Below, piece by piece: positions 1 through 11,048 of a stretch of DNA of 64,000 nt; positions within the stretch are counted from its first letter, which is position 1; the number at the start of each line of letters is the position of its first letter. Below the pieces are notes generated by a model. That model had not been told where the DNA came from and ran no database searches. It saw only the letters and a list, made by a program, of their open reading frames with translations. The DNA comes from Ichthyophis bannanicus (lineage: Eukaryota; Chordata; Amphibia; Gymnophiona; Ichthyophiidae): NCBI GenBank assembly GCA_033557465.1, contig CM066040.1, forward strand, positions 330,602,297 to 330,666,296, in the 5' to 3' direction. A program made the translations under genes and the position numbers.

Positions 1-742
1 TCCACAATACTACACTGCCTCCAATCCCATGACTTTTTATTTTGCCAAGAGTCTCTCACGAGGGACCTTGTCAAAGGCTTACTAAAAATCCAGATACACT
101 ATATCAACCGGCTCACCTTTGTCTACCTGTTTATTCACACCTTCAAAAAAATATAACAGATTAGTAAGACCAGACTTACCTTGGCTAAATCCATTTTGAC
201 TTTCTCCCATTAAACCATGACTATATACATGATCAGTAATTTTATTCTGTATAATGGTTTCTACCATTTTCCCCGGTACTGATGTCAGACTCATAGGTCT
301 GTAGTTTCCCGGCTCACCCCTGGATCCCTTTTTAAATATTGGCGTTGCATTGGCCATTCTCCATGCTTCAGTTACTACAGTTGATTTTAATAATAGTTCA
401 CAGATTACTTATAGTAGGTCTGCAATCCCATATTTCAGTTCTTTCAATACCCTTGGATGTATACCATCCGGTCCAGATGATTTGGTACTCTTCAGTTTAT
501 GAAATAGTTGTAATACATCTTCCTGGTTTTTCGATATTTCTTTCAGTTCTTCCGATACACCACCTTTATATATATTTCAGGCACGGGTAAATTCCCTACA
601 TCTTCTTCAGTAAAGACCGAAGCAAAGAATTCATTCAGTCTCTCCACTATGTCCTTGTCTTCACTTAGCACCCCTTTTACTCCTCTATCATCCAATGGTC
701 CAACTGACTGTCTCTCAATCATATGGAGATATGAAGAAAACA
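1..742 (-). mobile_element. CR1-like LINE fragment (RT region)
   Basis: The minus strand encodes non-LTR reverse transcriptase. At 357-82 there is a stretch with the motif NYRPMSLTSVPGKMVE followed by HGLMGESQNGF and VDIVYLDF, the RT fingers/palm start typical of vertebrate CR1 LINEs. At 746-543 the preceding linker is visible (DKDIVERLNEFFASVFTEED), but in another frame, so the copy carries frameshifts. The fragment runs off the left edge of the window. The same CR1 lineage recurs at 27419-28704 (+) and 51141-51660 (-). This is a dead copy with no complete gene. Confidence 0.85.
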
Positions 743-1409
743 TCAAAGAGATATCAAATTAAACTATTTAAAGAGAAACCAAAATAGTTCTACAGGGCAC
801 TGGGGAAGAGTGTTAGTATGGTGAAAATACCACTGACAGAAGCTAAAGCAGAAATGTTCTGAAGAGACTTATACGAGGGCCCTGTAAGCATATTCAAGAA
901 GCAGAATGGCTATCCCACATGTGGGAGAATTTAGAAAAGGCAAACATCAAACCAATGGAATGGTCTGAAGTAACAACCAAAGAGTTGGAAAGCAATTAAA
1001 AAGCGCTCCAAACTGGAAAAGTCCTGGCCCAAATGGAGTGCCACATTTTTACCTCAAACAGTTAACATCACTCCACCAAGATCTGGTAAATTGTAAAAAA
1101 ACAAAACAACCCCAGTTGGTTAAGCAGCCAGATTTAACACCACATTGCCTAATAGCAGGAAGAACTCTCCTTCCAAAGGGAGCTCCAAGTAATGTCCCTA
1201 AAAATGATAGGCCAATAACTTGCCTGCCTACTATCTGTTAAGCTGTTCACTGCAATAGATGCTGACAGAACATATCAACTCCAATAACATCATGACAATT
1301 TATAGAGGAGAAGGACAAGAAGAAAGGAGCTTATGAAATGATAGATCAGTTAATGCTGAATGAAGCCATCACGTCCGGTGCTGAGAAGAGCAGAAACCTC
1401 AGTGTAGCA

Positions 1410-1794
1410 TGAATTTTATTTATTTATTTACAATTCTTATATACCGCACTATTTGTTATCAGTGCGGTTTACATTTAACAAAGAGTTTTCGGATCAGAGA
1501 AGACTGATTGAAATTACATTATAACAAGGAATAAAACTTGGAGAACATGGGAAACTATTTACATATTGACATGTAACAGAATGGTTGAGGAGTACAAGGA
1601 ACTATATACATAAAGATATGGCATAATCGTTGTTACTTGATCTGAAAGTACGTAGGTTGCTTTAGGACTGACAAGTGAGTGAGTGGGATTTGGGCATTAT
1701 GTTGTGTGGGAGTCTTTAATAGGGGAAAGGGGTTGGTTTCTTAGAGTCGGGGTGGCAGCTTGGGCAAAGTGGAGCAGAAAGAGGTGGTGTTTTA
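1410..1794 (-). mobile_element. L2-type LINE 3' end insertion
   Basis: This 5'-truncated minus-strand piece has an AT-rich TTTATTTATTTA tail on the plus strand, then the ATATACCGCACT...AGTGCGGTTTACA signature. That signature also ends the near-complete L2 copy at 15906-19560 and the copy at 63521-64000. The inner end, near 1750-1790, can be read on the minus strand as the last residues of the L2 ORF. A short GAATT repeat flanks it, and the R4 LINE resumes directly afterwards, which fits target-primed insertion. Confidence 0.7.
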
Positions 1795-1842
1795 TTGCTT
1801 TCCGGAATTGACTATAAGAAAGCTTTTGATAGAATCCCACAC

Positions 1843-2124
1843 TTTATTTATTTATTTAGCTGTATTTATATCCCGCTTTTCACCGGGTCAAAGCGGTCAA
1901 TTGGGAGATACATTTAACATGAGGGGATATGACACACATATGCTAATACTTACAGGGAACATGGGCAATGGAGGGTTAAGTGGCTTGCCCAAGACCACAA
2001 GGAGTGTCTATAGGACTAGAAATCCCAGTCCCTCCGGCCTGAGATTGCTGTCCCCAGGTGGGACTTGAACCGCTGGCCCTCCGGCCTGAAGTACCTTGTC
2101 CTAACCACTAGGCCACTCCTCCCC
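1843..2124 (-). mobile_element. tRNA-derived SINE with L2-like tail
   Basis: Read on the minus strand, the 5' end has pol III promoter boxes like a tRNA: a box A version GGCCTAGTGGTTAGG near 2117-2098 and a box B version GGTTCAAGTCC near 2070. A body follows containing CTTGGGCAAGCCACTTAACCC. The 3' tail resembles the end of L2 (CGGTATATAA-type wording and TAAATAAATAAA). Copies of the same family lie at 20639-20913 and 61484-61772. Confidence 0.85.
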
Positions 2125-2571
2125 CTCCTCAAGTTGCCTTGAAATGTACAAAATAAGCCCCAAAAGGACTTGAGTACATCAGGTTTACCATGACAATGTG
2201 GCAAACCACTCTCCATCTGAAGTATGAAGATGGGCCGTTCATTAGATCCAGCGAGGAATATTTCAGGGAGACTCCTTGTCACCACTTTTGTTTTGTATGG
2301 CACTTAATCCATTGAGTACTCTAATTAACTCTTTGGAATATGGATTCATCCTTAATTCTATAGATGGCAAATGTCCAGAAACAACATCACACTAACTGTA
2401 AATGACTTGAAGCACTACAGCTTCAGTGATCAACAACCAATGGAACAACTTCGTGTAGTGAACAGCTCTCAGGTGACATCAAGATGACTTTTGTCCTTGA
2501 CAAATGTTTTAGGGCAACCTTCCTTAGAGGAAAATTGAGCAAAACAGAATACATTCCCTGACTGATGACTG

Positions 2572-3320
2572 CAGAGCCAGTGCAAGGATATGAGGTGCCC
2601 TAGGCAAGCCTCATTCCAGGCGCCCATCTGCTCCCATTGCCACCACTGCTGTTCCTCTCTGGGATGAGCAGCCACAGCAATGCCTGAAACAGCACTGAAG
2701 CATTTACCAAAACCTCTGATGCTGTGGTGCTGTTCCTGTTTCTACCCCCTCTGATGTCCAGTGCAGACTTCCTGTTTGCATGGGGGCGAAAGTGGCTGGT
2801 CCAGTTGCTTCGGCCCCTATGCAAACAGGAAGCCCGCATTGTAGGGGGTGGAAGCAGAAACAGCACTGTGGTTCTAGATGCTTTGGTAAGCACTGTTTCA
2901 AACCATTGCTGCCACCTCTGGTCCCAGAGAGGGGCAGCTGCAGCAATGGGCTACTATAGTGTAACCAGTTTAAGACTAATAAGAGAAAATATTTTTTCAC
3001 TCAATGCGTAATCAAACTCTGGAATTCATTACCAGAAGATGTAGTAAAAGCTGTTAGTGTAGTTGGGTTTAAAAAAGGTTTGGAAAAGTTTCTGGAGGAA
3101 AGGTCCATAAACCATTATTAAAGATGACCCAGGAAATCCACTGCTTGCCCAAATACAAGCATTATGGAACCTGTGTATCTTTTTGGGAACCTGTTAGGTA
3201 CTTGAGACGTGGATTGGGACCTTGGTCTGACCCAGTATGGCATATTTTATGTTCTTATGCCCTCTCACCACTGGCGCTCTAGATAACTGCCTAGTTTGCC
3301 TAATGGTAGCGCTGGCCCTG
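2572..3320. mobile_element. hAT-like non-autonomous DNA transposon (MITE)
   Basis: The ends are CAGAGCCAGTGCAAGG on the left and GTAGCGCTGGCCCTG on the right, an imperfect inverted pair of the CAGGGCCGG type seen in hAT elements. An 8-bp target duplication is visible: GATGACTG at 2564-2571 and GATGACTT at 3321-3328, one mismatch. The interior is an imperfect palindrome; for example, the arms near 2712-2790 and 2815-2890 pair around GCTTCCTGTTTGCAT-like text. No transposase is present. A CR1 3' end sits inside it at about 2958-3262. The host R4 LINE reads on across the excised interval. Confidence 0.8.
2958..3262 (+). mobile_element. CR1 3' end inserted in the hAT-like MITE
   Basis: The text reads as the last part of a CR1 ORF (RENIFSLNA, then WKSF) and its 3' untranslated end. 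It finishes with GACCCAGTATGGCATATT and TATGTTCTTATG, the usual terminal wording of vertebrate CR1. It is strongly 5'-truncated. Confidence 0.75.
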
Positions 3321-4599
3321 GATGACTTTGACATCAAGGAACTTGAACAGGAAGGTATATATAAATATTGAGGAGTTAAGGAGGGAGCAACAATTAAGCA
3401 AAATGTATTGAGAGACAGCTTCGGCAAAGAATATTACAGGAAATTAAAATTGTTATTAAAAAATGCTTTAACATCATGAAATAAGATACAAGTCTTTAAT
3501 CAGCTGGCAATCACCATACTGTCATAGAATTGTAGACTAGCTTCTTAAAGATCATGAAAAACTAGATGTATGAACAAGAAAACTCCTTCATGCCCAAAAG
3601 GTAATTTATAAGAACCATTGCATAGCAAGGCTTTACATTCCTTGAGCCAAAGGAGGAATGGAGCCCACAGAAATTACTCAGAGAGAGCTACTATCATAGG
3701 CCTCTAGGCCTACCTAACAGCATCAACAGATCCCAACATGCAAAAAGTGTTGAAATATGAAAATAAATATCCAGAATCCATCTCCATTATCAAACTTGGA
3801 CAGGCATTTTGACGAGTAGAAGGAATAGATGAGAATCTACCAGTACACATGGGGAAGGAAGCAACAGAATTTGCAGAACAGGAGAAAAACTCTTCAAAGA
3901 ATTAGATCAGCAAACTAGGAACAACAAGTGGCAAAGGCACAAATACAGTGAGAAATACAAATCGTTACTCCAGGAGCCATTTGTCAATCAAATCAGGACA
4001 CATGAGTGGTTAAGGAAGGGTAAATTGAAACCTAAGGGTACTAGCAGCCCAGGATGAAATGGTTCACAGCAAGCATAGAAACAACTGGGAAACCTGACAT
4101 ATGTAGGTTTTGTAAGAAAGAGTTGGAAACAGTTATTCATCTCGTAGCTGGCTGCAAAGTTTTGATGGGAGAAAATCTCAAAACAAAAAGACACATTAAT
4201 GTGGTGCATCTCATCCACTGAAAACTTTGCAAATATTACATCATTGTTGTAATGAAAAAGCACTGGAATAATAACCCTAAGAAAATTATGGAAAATGAAG
4301 AGTTTATGATCGCCTGGGACATTTCCATTCCATCTGATAAAAAGCTGGATGCAAAAAGAATGGACATTGTGGTGAAGGAGAACACGAGAACAGCATTGAT
4401 ATAGAGGTTTTTGTGCCAAGTGATTGTTCTGTGCATCAAGTGAATCCAGCCTGGTCCTCATAAATTAGGTTCATGATTACTCTATTAACTATATAGCTAG
4501 GTTCTTTCTGAAAGATTGATATCTATATTAAGTAGAGAGATAGAGCAATGACAGCACTCCCTTTTTATGAATTATTGATATCTATATCCACCCATTGTT

Positions 4600-5586
4600 G
4601 CTGGCAGTTCCCCCTGCTTCATAGCATTGAACATTGCCACTAAGGGTCCAGAAGCCTCTCAGCAAAGGTCTTATAAAACTTTACCGAAAGGCCATCCAGG
4701 CCCAGGGATTTGCAAAGCTTAAGCAAGCTAATCGTTGTGCTAACTTCCTCCACTGTGACATCACTAACCAAATCCTCCGCCTCCTCCCCAGTGAGGGGTC
4801 TGTAAGGTGACCAATGGTCAAATAAATACAGCTTGGAGATCTGCCTGTTCCCTCTTTTGATGCACAGCTTCATAAAACTCCTTGAATCTTTCCCTGATTG
4901 CCTGAGTTTTCACCAACTCCCCTTGAGCTCTCTGTGTAATTCCAATCTGCCACGGATCTCTCTGCTTGCACAGCTTTGCCACTAACATACAGCCTGCTTT
5001 ATCCCCTATTCCTACAAAATCTGCTTAGTCCACATCTGCCAATTAACCTCGCTCATCAATTCCACTTGCAATCTGCTCCTATATTCTACTAGCTTGGCTT
5101 AAATGATGTGATTTGGGCACTTTTTATCCTCTGCTCTGAGCTCTTAATAATTGCTCTCAGGTCATCCATCTTCCAAATGTGATCTCTTTTCTTTTGGACT
5201 CCAAACTTAATTTATCTGCCTCAAACTGTAGCCTTAAAGCCATCCCAAATGGTAAAGTAGCAATAAAGACCTCCCTGACTGTGTTCAGTTCAAAATAATC
5301 CTTAATGGCACCCACAAATTCTGGACTACCTTGACATCGTGCAATAAACTATTGTTTACTTTCCAAAATTTGTTGCTTCCATCCTCCTCCCTGTTTGTTA
5401 GCACCATCCAGATTGATGCATGATAGTCGAAATGATACTCCCTATTTTCACTTCCGCTAAACTAGAAGTCATGCTCTTCACAAATAGCAACAAGCCTATA
5501 CAGGTGTATTACCCATGCAGTGTAGAGAAAATGTAAAATATCTGCTGATGGGATGAAACAAGAGCCATAGGTTGATTAAAGCCATA
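4600..5586 (-). mobile_element. L1-like LINE, 3' part, split by DIRS A
   Basis: Minus-strand reading gives, from high to low coordinate, the end of an APE-type endonuclease domain (SRYFTFSLHCMGNTP), then the linker to RT. At 4873-4640 comes a piece with PLTGEEAEDLV, VEEVSTTISLLKLCKSLGLDG and KFYKTFAERL, the block just before the L1 RT. Frameshifts and stops are frequent. The upstream half of the same endonuclease continues at 11236-11690 on the far side of DIRS A, so the two parts were one LINE before the DIRS insertion. Confidence 0.8.
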
Positions 5587-5748
5587 ATCTCCAGGAACAA
5601 GCAGGAATAAGTCCTCACATATGGGTACGTCGGTACCGACGGAGCCTGCGCGGGAAAGCTCCCCATCTTCCCAGAAGAAAGCTTTTGGGAGCCTCCCAAA
5701 GCGCATGCGCGCTGCCTTCCCGCCTTTCTCACCAACTCTCCTCAGTTC
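5587..5748 (+). repeat. DIRS A left inverted terminal repeat
   Basis: About 160 bp that recurs inverted at the right end. It includes the perfect palindrome CGTCGGTACCGACG and the tract GGAGCCTGCGCGGGAAAGC shared only with its own partner arm and with D, not with C. Confidence 0.92.
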
Positions 5749-5967
5749 TTCTTTTCCGCGGAGCCAGCAGGTCATGTTCCTGTCACCGCTGAAGAAGTTC
5801 TTATTTTAATTTGTTTCTTTGGCCGCGTGTCTGCCTTCCCCGACTACCGGACCGGTACCGCTGGTCTTTTTTCTTTTTACTTTTCAAAAAAAAAAAATAT
5901 TTTCTTTTCACTACTTGGTGAAATTTTCTCTCTTTAGGCCCCAAGGCCTAGAGAACAATTTTCCCTC

Positions 5968-7796
5968 ATGGAAAAACCAGCTTCTGGATTTAAAAAATGC
6001 ACCAAGTGTAGCGGTACCATCTCTGTTACCGACACACATGAATGGTGTCTTAAATGTTTGGGGCCTGACCACTCCATTCCGGATTGCCAGTCCTGTTCCC
6101 TGATGTCTAAACGTGGCTTACAGAACCGAGCAGCCAAGTTTCATATGCTGTTTTCCACAGATACTCCAGCATCGACATCTTCCAGGTCTTCCTCTCCTGA
6201 TGGATCTCAGGTAACCAAACATTCCTCTGGCAGGTCCTCAAAGGGCAAATCTCCCTCTAAGTATCGAGATGCCCCCGGGCTTGACCCTCAGGACCCTGCC
6301 CCAGCCAAACAACCCCGGCGGGAAGCTCCGGCTTCCAAAGCTCCTCCTATGGGGTTACAGGTTGACATCGATGGCACGGCCTCGACCGATCACCTATTAG
6401 ACTGCTCTGGGGTACCGGCACACTCTTCCGGTACTGACATATCCAGGCAGTCATGGCGTCCATGGATCATACAGTTCAATCCATGCAGCAGGCCATAATG
6501 GCTTTCATTAAGGCTGCGACGCCCACGGTACCGCAGCAAGCGGTACCGACCTCGGTTCCGGTACCACAATCGATACCGGTACCCATGGCATCCACATCGA
6601 CCAGGATACCGGTTCCGGTTCCCGATTCCGGGGCTTTTCCCGATACCGATCCGGTTCCGGGTACGCCCGATGTCAATACCGGTCGATACGCGTATCGATC
6701 CCTGGAAGCCAACAGACGATACTTCCAGTCTTCTGATGATTCCGATTCATCGGATGACTCTCCTGAAGTATCTCTTGCTCTTCCTGAGGAGTCCTCTTCT
6801 CCAAAGAGGAGAATGTCTCCTCCAGAGGATTTGTCCTTTCAAGACTTCATCATGGAAGTAGCTAAAGGACTCTCTATTTCAGTAACCTCTGAAAAAGAAC
6901 CTAGAGCAAAAAAATTAGACATTTTGGGATACTCTAAGGTTCCTAGAGAGGCAGTCACCTTGCCAATTCATGAAATTCTCCAAGAACATTTGCTTGAATT
7001 GTGGGAGACTCCTCTCACCCTTTCTCCTCATTCTCGTATATTGGACACTATGTACCGTGTCCCTCCTTCTCCTGGTTTTCAAAAAACTCAGCTTCCTCAC
7101 CATTCTATTGTGGTGCAGTCAGCTATGAAGAGAATAAAGAGTACCAAAAGACACTCTTCTACTCCTCCAGGAAGAGAATGCAGGACCTTGGATGCTTTTG
7201 GTAGAAAGATCTTCCAAGCTAGCATGCTTACTGCCAGAATCAATTCATACAGCCTTTATATGGGTATGTTTCTGAAGGAGGTTGCAGAAAAGCTGCACAA
7301 CTTTCTCCCTTTTATTCCAGAGGATAAAAGGGAGGAATTCCTTCTTTGGCTTAAGCATACGCAAGACATCTCAAAGTTTTCCAACAGAGCAGCCTTTGAT
7401 TCCTTTGAGGTTGCCAGCAGAGCCTCAGGCATTGCTATAGCTGCTCGTAGAATTGCTTGGCTCCAGGCTTCTGATCTAGAACCCTGGGTTCAAGATGGTT
7501 TAGGAAATCTACCCTGTACAGGTGAAAACCTATTTGGCAAAGAGTGACAGATTAAAGCCACTCAAATGGATGCAGAAAATGCTGCTCTTGATAGACTTTT
7601 TAAGTCTACCTCCACTCCGGCCAAGAAAAAGTCTTTTAAAAAGTCTTTTTACAAGAAGGGCAGATTTCCTTCCACTTCTGGTCAACAGTCTTCTGCAGGT
7701 CGCTTTGCTACTAAGCGTCAGCAACCCAAACAGGCCAGGCCTAAACCTGCAGGGGCTGCTGCAACCCAGCAGTCCCAAGCCCCTCAGGGGTTTTGA
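5968..7796 (+). pseudogene. DIRS A Gag-like gene (broken)
   Basis: The start ATG at 5968 matches that of the intact copy C. The N-terminus has a Cys/His-rich module (CTKC, CLKC, DH, CQSC) that probably binds zinc. A Ser/Pro-rich stretch with PVP repeats follows, then a conserved helical block (KRHSSTPPGRECRTLDAFGRK-type) and a basic C-terminus ending PQGF. Compared with C, extra bases near 6430 shift the frame, so the body continues in the frame open from 6453, and TGG has become TGA at 7545-7547. The basic tail continues to the stop at 7794-7796. The gene was probably a capsid-like/nucleic-acid-binding protein; the function is inferred from position in the element. Confidence 0.85.
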
Positions 7797-7798
7797 CT

Positions 7799-9717
7799 TA
7801 GTGCTAGAGAACTTAACCTTTCTGGCTCTACAACAGCCAGAACCTCTCACCATTCCAGGAAGGTTGGCTCATTTTGCTCCCAGATGGGAGCAAATCACAT
7901 CAGAGCAGTGGACCCTCTCCATCATCAGAGAGGGCTACAAACTTCATTTCTCAGACCTTCCTCCCTACACCATGGTGAGACATTTCAATTCTCCCACATC
8001 TCTCCTCGACCTTCTGGATCAGGAGGTAACCTCCCTTCTGGCCCAGAGGGCCATAGAAGAAGTTCCTCTTCTTCAACAGGGCTCAGGTTTTTACTCCCCC
8101 TACTTTCTCATCCCAAAGAAAACGGGGATACAGACCTATTCTAGATCTCCGAGAATTGAACAAATTTCTGTACAAGGAGAAGTTCAAGATGCTCTCTTTA
8201 GGCACTCTCCTTCCATACCTACAGAGTCAGGATTGGCTTTGTTCTCGAGATCTCAAGGATGCATACACCCATATACTCATCCACCCATCCCACAGAAAAT
8301 TCCTACGTTTTCTGTTCCAGGGAAAACATTACCAATACAGAGTCCTTCCTTTCGGTCTGGCCTCTGCTCCAAGAGTGTTCACCAAATGCATGGCAATAGT
8401 TGCTGCATTTCTGCGCACTCTGGGAGTCTTTGTCTTCCCATATCTGGACGACTGGCTCATCAGAGCTCCATCTCAGTCAGAAGCCCAGATTTCCCTGGAC
8501 CGCACAAGGCGCATTCTGCAGTATCTGGGACTGGTGGTAAACCTCCCAAAGTCCCAGCTCATCCCTACTCAGTCCCTGGAATTCATAGGGGCCTGGTTGG
8601 ATACCACCACTGCAAGGGCCTACCTTCCTCAGGCCCGTTGCCAACGTCTAGTGCAGCTAGCCTCCCAGATTCAGTCAAAGAGCCACTTAACTGCAGGGAG
8701 ATGCTACAACTGCTAGGCCACATGGCTTCCACAGTACATGTGGTCCCCTATGCTCGCCTACACATGAGAGCAGCTCAATGGACTTTGTCCACCCAGTGGA
8801 CTCAAGCCTCAGGAGCTCTCTCAGACCAAATAGCAAACTCCAAACGTCTCCTTTGGTCTCTCCAATGGTGGATGTCCACTCAAAATCTGTTGCTGGGGTC
8901 CCCCTTCCAACCTTTGTTGCCCCAAGCAATCCTCACAACAGATGCCTCCCAAACAGGTTGGGGAGCTCATCTGCAGGACCTCTCCACCCAAGGTACTTGG
9001 TCTCCACAGGAGACCTCTCTTCATATCAATCACTTGGAGCTTCGAGCAGTGTTCTTAGCTCTCAAGGTCTTTCATACCCTCCTCAGCTACCAGACAGTCC
9101 TCATTCAAACAGACAATCAGGTAGCCATGTTTTACATAAACAAGCAAGGAGGAACCGGCTCTCTGTCGCTTTGCAACGAAGCTCTCAGATTATGGGCCTT
9201 CGCCAGAGAGCATCAAATCCATCTCCTGGCAGTATACCTCCCAGGAATTCAAAACACTTGGGCAGACAGACTCAGTCAAGTTCTGCTTCCACACGAATGG
9301 TCCCTGCACATGGATCAGGTACTCAGAATCTTTCAGGAATGGGGTACCCCGGACATAGACCTATTTGCAAGTCCGTGGAATGCCAAACTTCCCCGGTTCT
9401 GTTCCAGAATTCCGTGTCAGGGAGTTCAGGCCAAGGATGCCTTCCTCCTTCACTGGGGTCAGGACTTCCTGTATGCCTTTCCACCCATTCCTTTGATCCC
9501 CAAGACTCTGTTTAAACTTCAGAGGGATCAAGGATCTATGATCCTCATAGCTCCACGCTGGCCACGCCAAGTGTGGTACCCTCTACTTCTGCATCTCTCC
9601 CAAGCCCCCTCCCTGGACTTGGGAGCTGCTCCAGACCTTCTGTCTCAGGAGGAGGGGACTTTGTGGCATCCAAACCCCAAGTCCCTTCACCTCAGAGCTT
9701 GGTTACTGAAGGCCTAG
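7799..9717 (+). pseudogene. DIRS A reverse transcriptase/RNase H (broken)
   Basis: The order matches C: RT fingers (GSGFYSPYFLIPKKTG), palm with the YLDDW catalytic motif near 8443, RNase H with TTDASQTGWGAH near 8938, ELRAV and TDNQVAMFY, then ADRLSQ. The C-terminal module has DLFASPWNAKLPRF, YAFPPIPLIP and ILIAPRWPRQ, like the methyltransferase-related domain of DIRS elements. A 2-nt deletion near 8125 moves the RT palm out of frame, and a 1-nt deletion near 8690 restores it. The palm is therefore in a different frame (8156-8716) from the rest. Confidence 0.88.
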
Positions 9718-10685
9718 ACCTTCAAGACTTCAATCTTTCGCAACAAGTGCAGGATATCCTTCATGCTTCCAGGAAACCTTCCACTAGGCATTCCTATGCT
9801 TTTAAATGGAAGAGATTTTCCATTTGGTGTGCTCAAAAGGGTCTTGACCCTCTAGCACTTCCTCTGAATTCTCTCTTAGAATATCTCCTGCATCTCTCCA
9901 ATGCAGGCCTTAAGACGAATTCCGTAAGGGTCCATTTAAGTGCTATTGCAGCATCCCTTAAGCCTATCAATGGACAACCTGTTTCCTCTCATCCTCTTAT
10001 TGCAAGATTCATGAGAGGCCTAACCTTAACTAAACCTCCCATTCGACCTCCTCTGGTGGCATGGGACTTAAACTTGGTTCTTGGTCAGCTTATGAAGCCA
10101 CCTTTTGAACCCTTAGCCACTACCTCCTTGAAATTTCTTTCCTGGAAGGTTATTTTCCTTATTGCAATCACTTCTGCTCGCCGCATTTGTGAGCTGCAGG
10201 CCTTAGTGGCTAATCCACCTTATACAAGGTTCCATCATGATAAGGTAGTCCTTAGGACAAATCCTCACTTTATGCCTAAAGTGGTCTCTCCTTTTCATCT
10301 TAATCAAGAGGTATATTTACCTGTCTTTTTTCCAGCTCCTCATGCATCCACTGCAGAGAGGAACCTTCATACTCTAGATTGTAAAAGAGCTCTTGCTTTT
10401 TACTTACACAGGACACAGCAACATAGAAAGTCTTCCCAGCTTTTTGTTGCTTTTGATCCTTCTCATCTAGGACTTCCAGTCTCTAAAAGAACACTGTCCA
10501 ATTGGATTGCTCAGTGTATCTCTTTTGCTTACCAGAGTAAGAACCTTTCTCTGGAAGGCCATGTCACAGCTCACAATGTGAGGGCCATGGCCACCTCTAT
10601 GGCTCATCTTCATTCTGTGTCCATCGATCAGATCTGTCGAGCAGCCACCTGGGCCTCGGTTCATACCTTCACAGCCCATTACTGA
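9573..10685 (+). CDS. DIRS A tyrosine recombinase, stops at catalytic Tyr
   Basis: A 370-codon frame covers the whole catalytic domain of a DIRS tyrosine recombinase. The N-terminal SAM-like/core-binding part is at about residues 65-150 (RKPSTRHSYAFKWKRF...). The catalytic part follows with Arg in TSARRICELQ (R203/R204), HNVR (H334, R337) and Tyr370 in HTFTAHY. The next codon is TGA, where copy C has TGT, so about 25 residues of C-terminal tail are lost. The remaining tail is readable to the next stop near 10753. The protein would cut and join the circular DNA intermediate into the genome. The start is uncertain: the first Met lies inside the RT/RH gene, and in copy C the same frame is open far upstream. 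Confidence 0.8.
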   Translation: MVPSTSASLPSPLPGLGSCSRPSVSGGGDFVASKPQVPSPQSLVTEGLDLQDFNLSQQVQDILHASRKPSTRHSYAFKWKRFSIWCAQKGLDPLALPLNSLLEYLLHLSNAGLKTNSVRVHLSAIAASLKPINGQPVSSHPLIARFMRGLTLTKPPIRPPLVAWDLNLVLGQLMKPPFEPLATTSLKFLSWKVIFLIAITSARRICELQALVANPPYTRFHHDKVVLRTNPHFMPKVVSPFHLNQEVYLPVFFPAPHASTAERNLHTLDCKRALAFYLHRTQQHRKSSQLFVAFDPSHLGLPVSKRTLSNWIAQCISFAYQSKNLSLEGHVTAHNVRAMATSMAHLHSVSIDQICRAATWASVHTFTAHY

Positions 10686-10863
10686 TTGGACAAGGACTCC
10701 CGCCGGGATGCCTTGTTTGGTCAGGCTGTCCTCAGACACCTGTTCCATTCTTGAACAACTCCTGCCCTCCTTCCCTGAATGGATGCCTGAGATCCATAGG
10801 AAGACGAGGAACCTTTCAGGGTCTCATACCCTTGGGGATCTCCCAGACATCTTAGCTAGGGAG

Positions 10864-10963
10864 TCCCCATATGTGAGGACTTATTCCTGCTTGTTCCTGG
10901 AGATAGCACAGTTACTTACCTGTAACAGGTGATCTCTGGGAACAGCAGGAATTAGTCCTCACA
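10864..10963. repeat. DIRS A internal complementary region (ICR)
   Basis: Positions 10864-10904 are the reverse complement of the first bases of the element; 10905-10963 are the reverse complement of its last bases. Joined here, they reproduce the circle junction. This is the hallmark of DIRS1-like elements and defines the exact termini. Confidence 0.92.
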
Positions 10964-11048
10964 ACCCACCCACCTCCCCTAGGAGTTGTATCTTTCTCTC
11001 TCTTTGTCTTTCCTTTACTCTCTCTCTATTGTCTCAGCTTTAAACTTG

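Larger units (their letters stand above)
743..4460 (+). mobile_element. R4/Dong-like LINE, degenerate and interrupted
   Basis: Broken plus-strand reading frames follow the order of an R2/R4-superfamily LINE. About 745-1409 holds the pre-RT region and an RPITCLPT motif. The palm sequence IDYKKAFDRIPH resumes at about 1795-1840. The region 2129-2571 covers the catalytic palm, with LNPLSTLINSLEYGF-like wording. From 3321 comes an EYYRKLKLLLK-type thumb. At about 4085-4440 there is a Cys/His cluster (CRFC, then HLVAGC), followed by WDIS..D and RMDIVV, which resembles the C-terminal zinc motif and restriction-like endonuclease of this superfamily. Insertions at 1410-1794, 1843-2124 and 2572-3320 separate the blocks. 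Many stops and frameshifts show it is dead. The clade call is from memory of family motifs; R4 versus a sister clade is unsettled. Confidence 0.7.
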
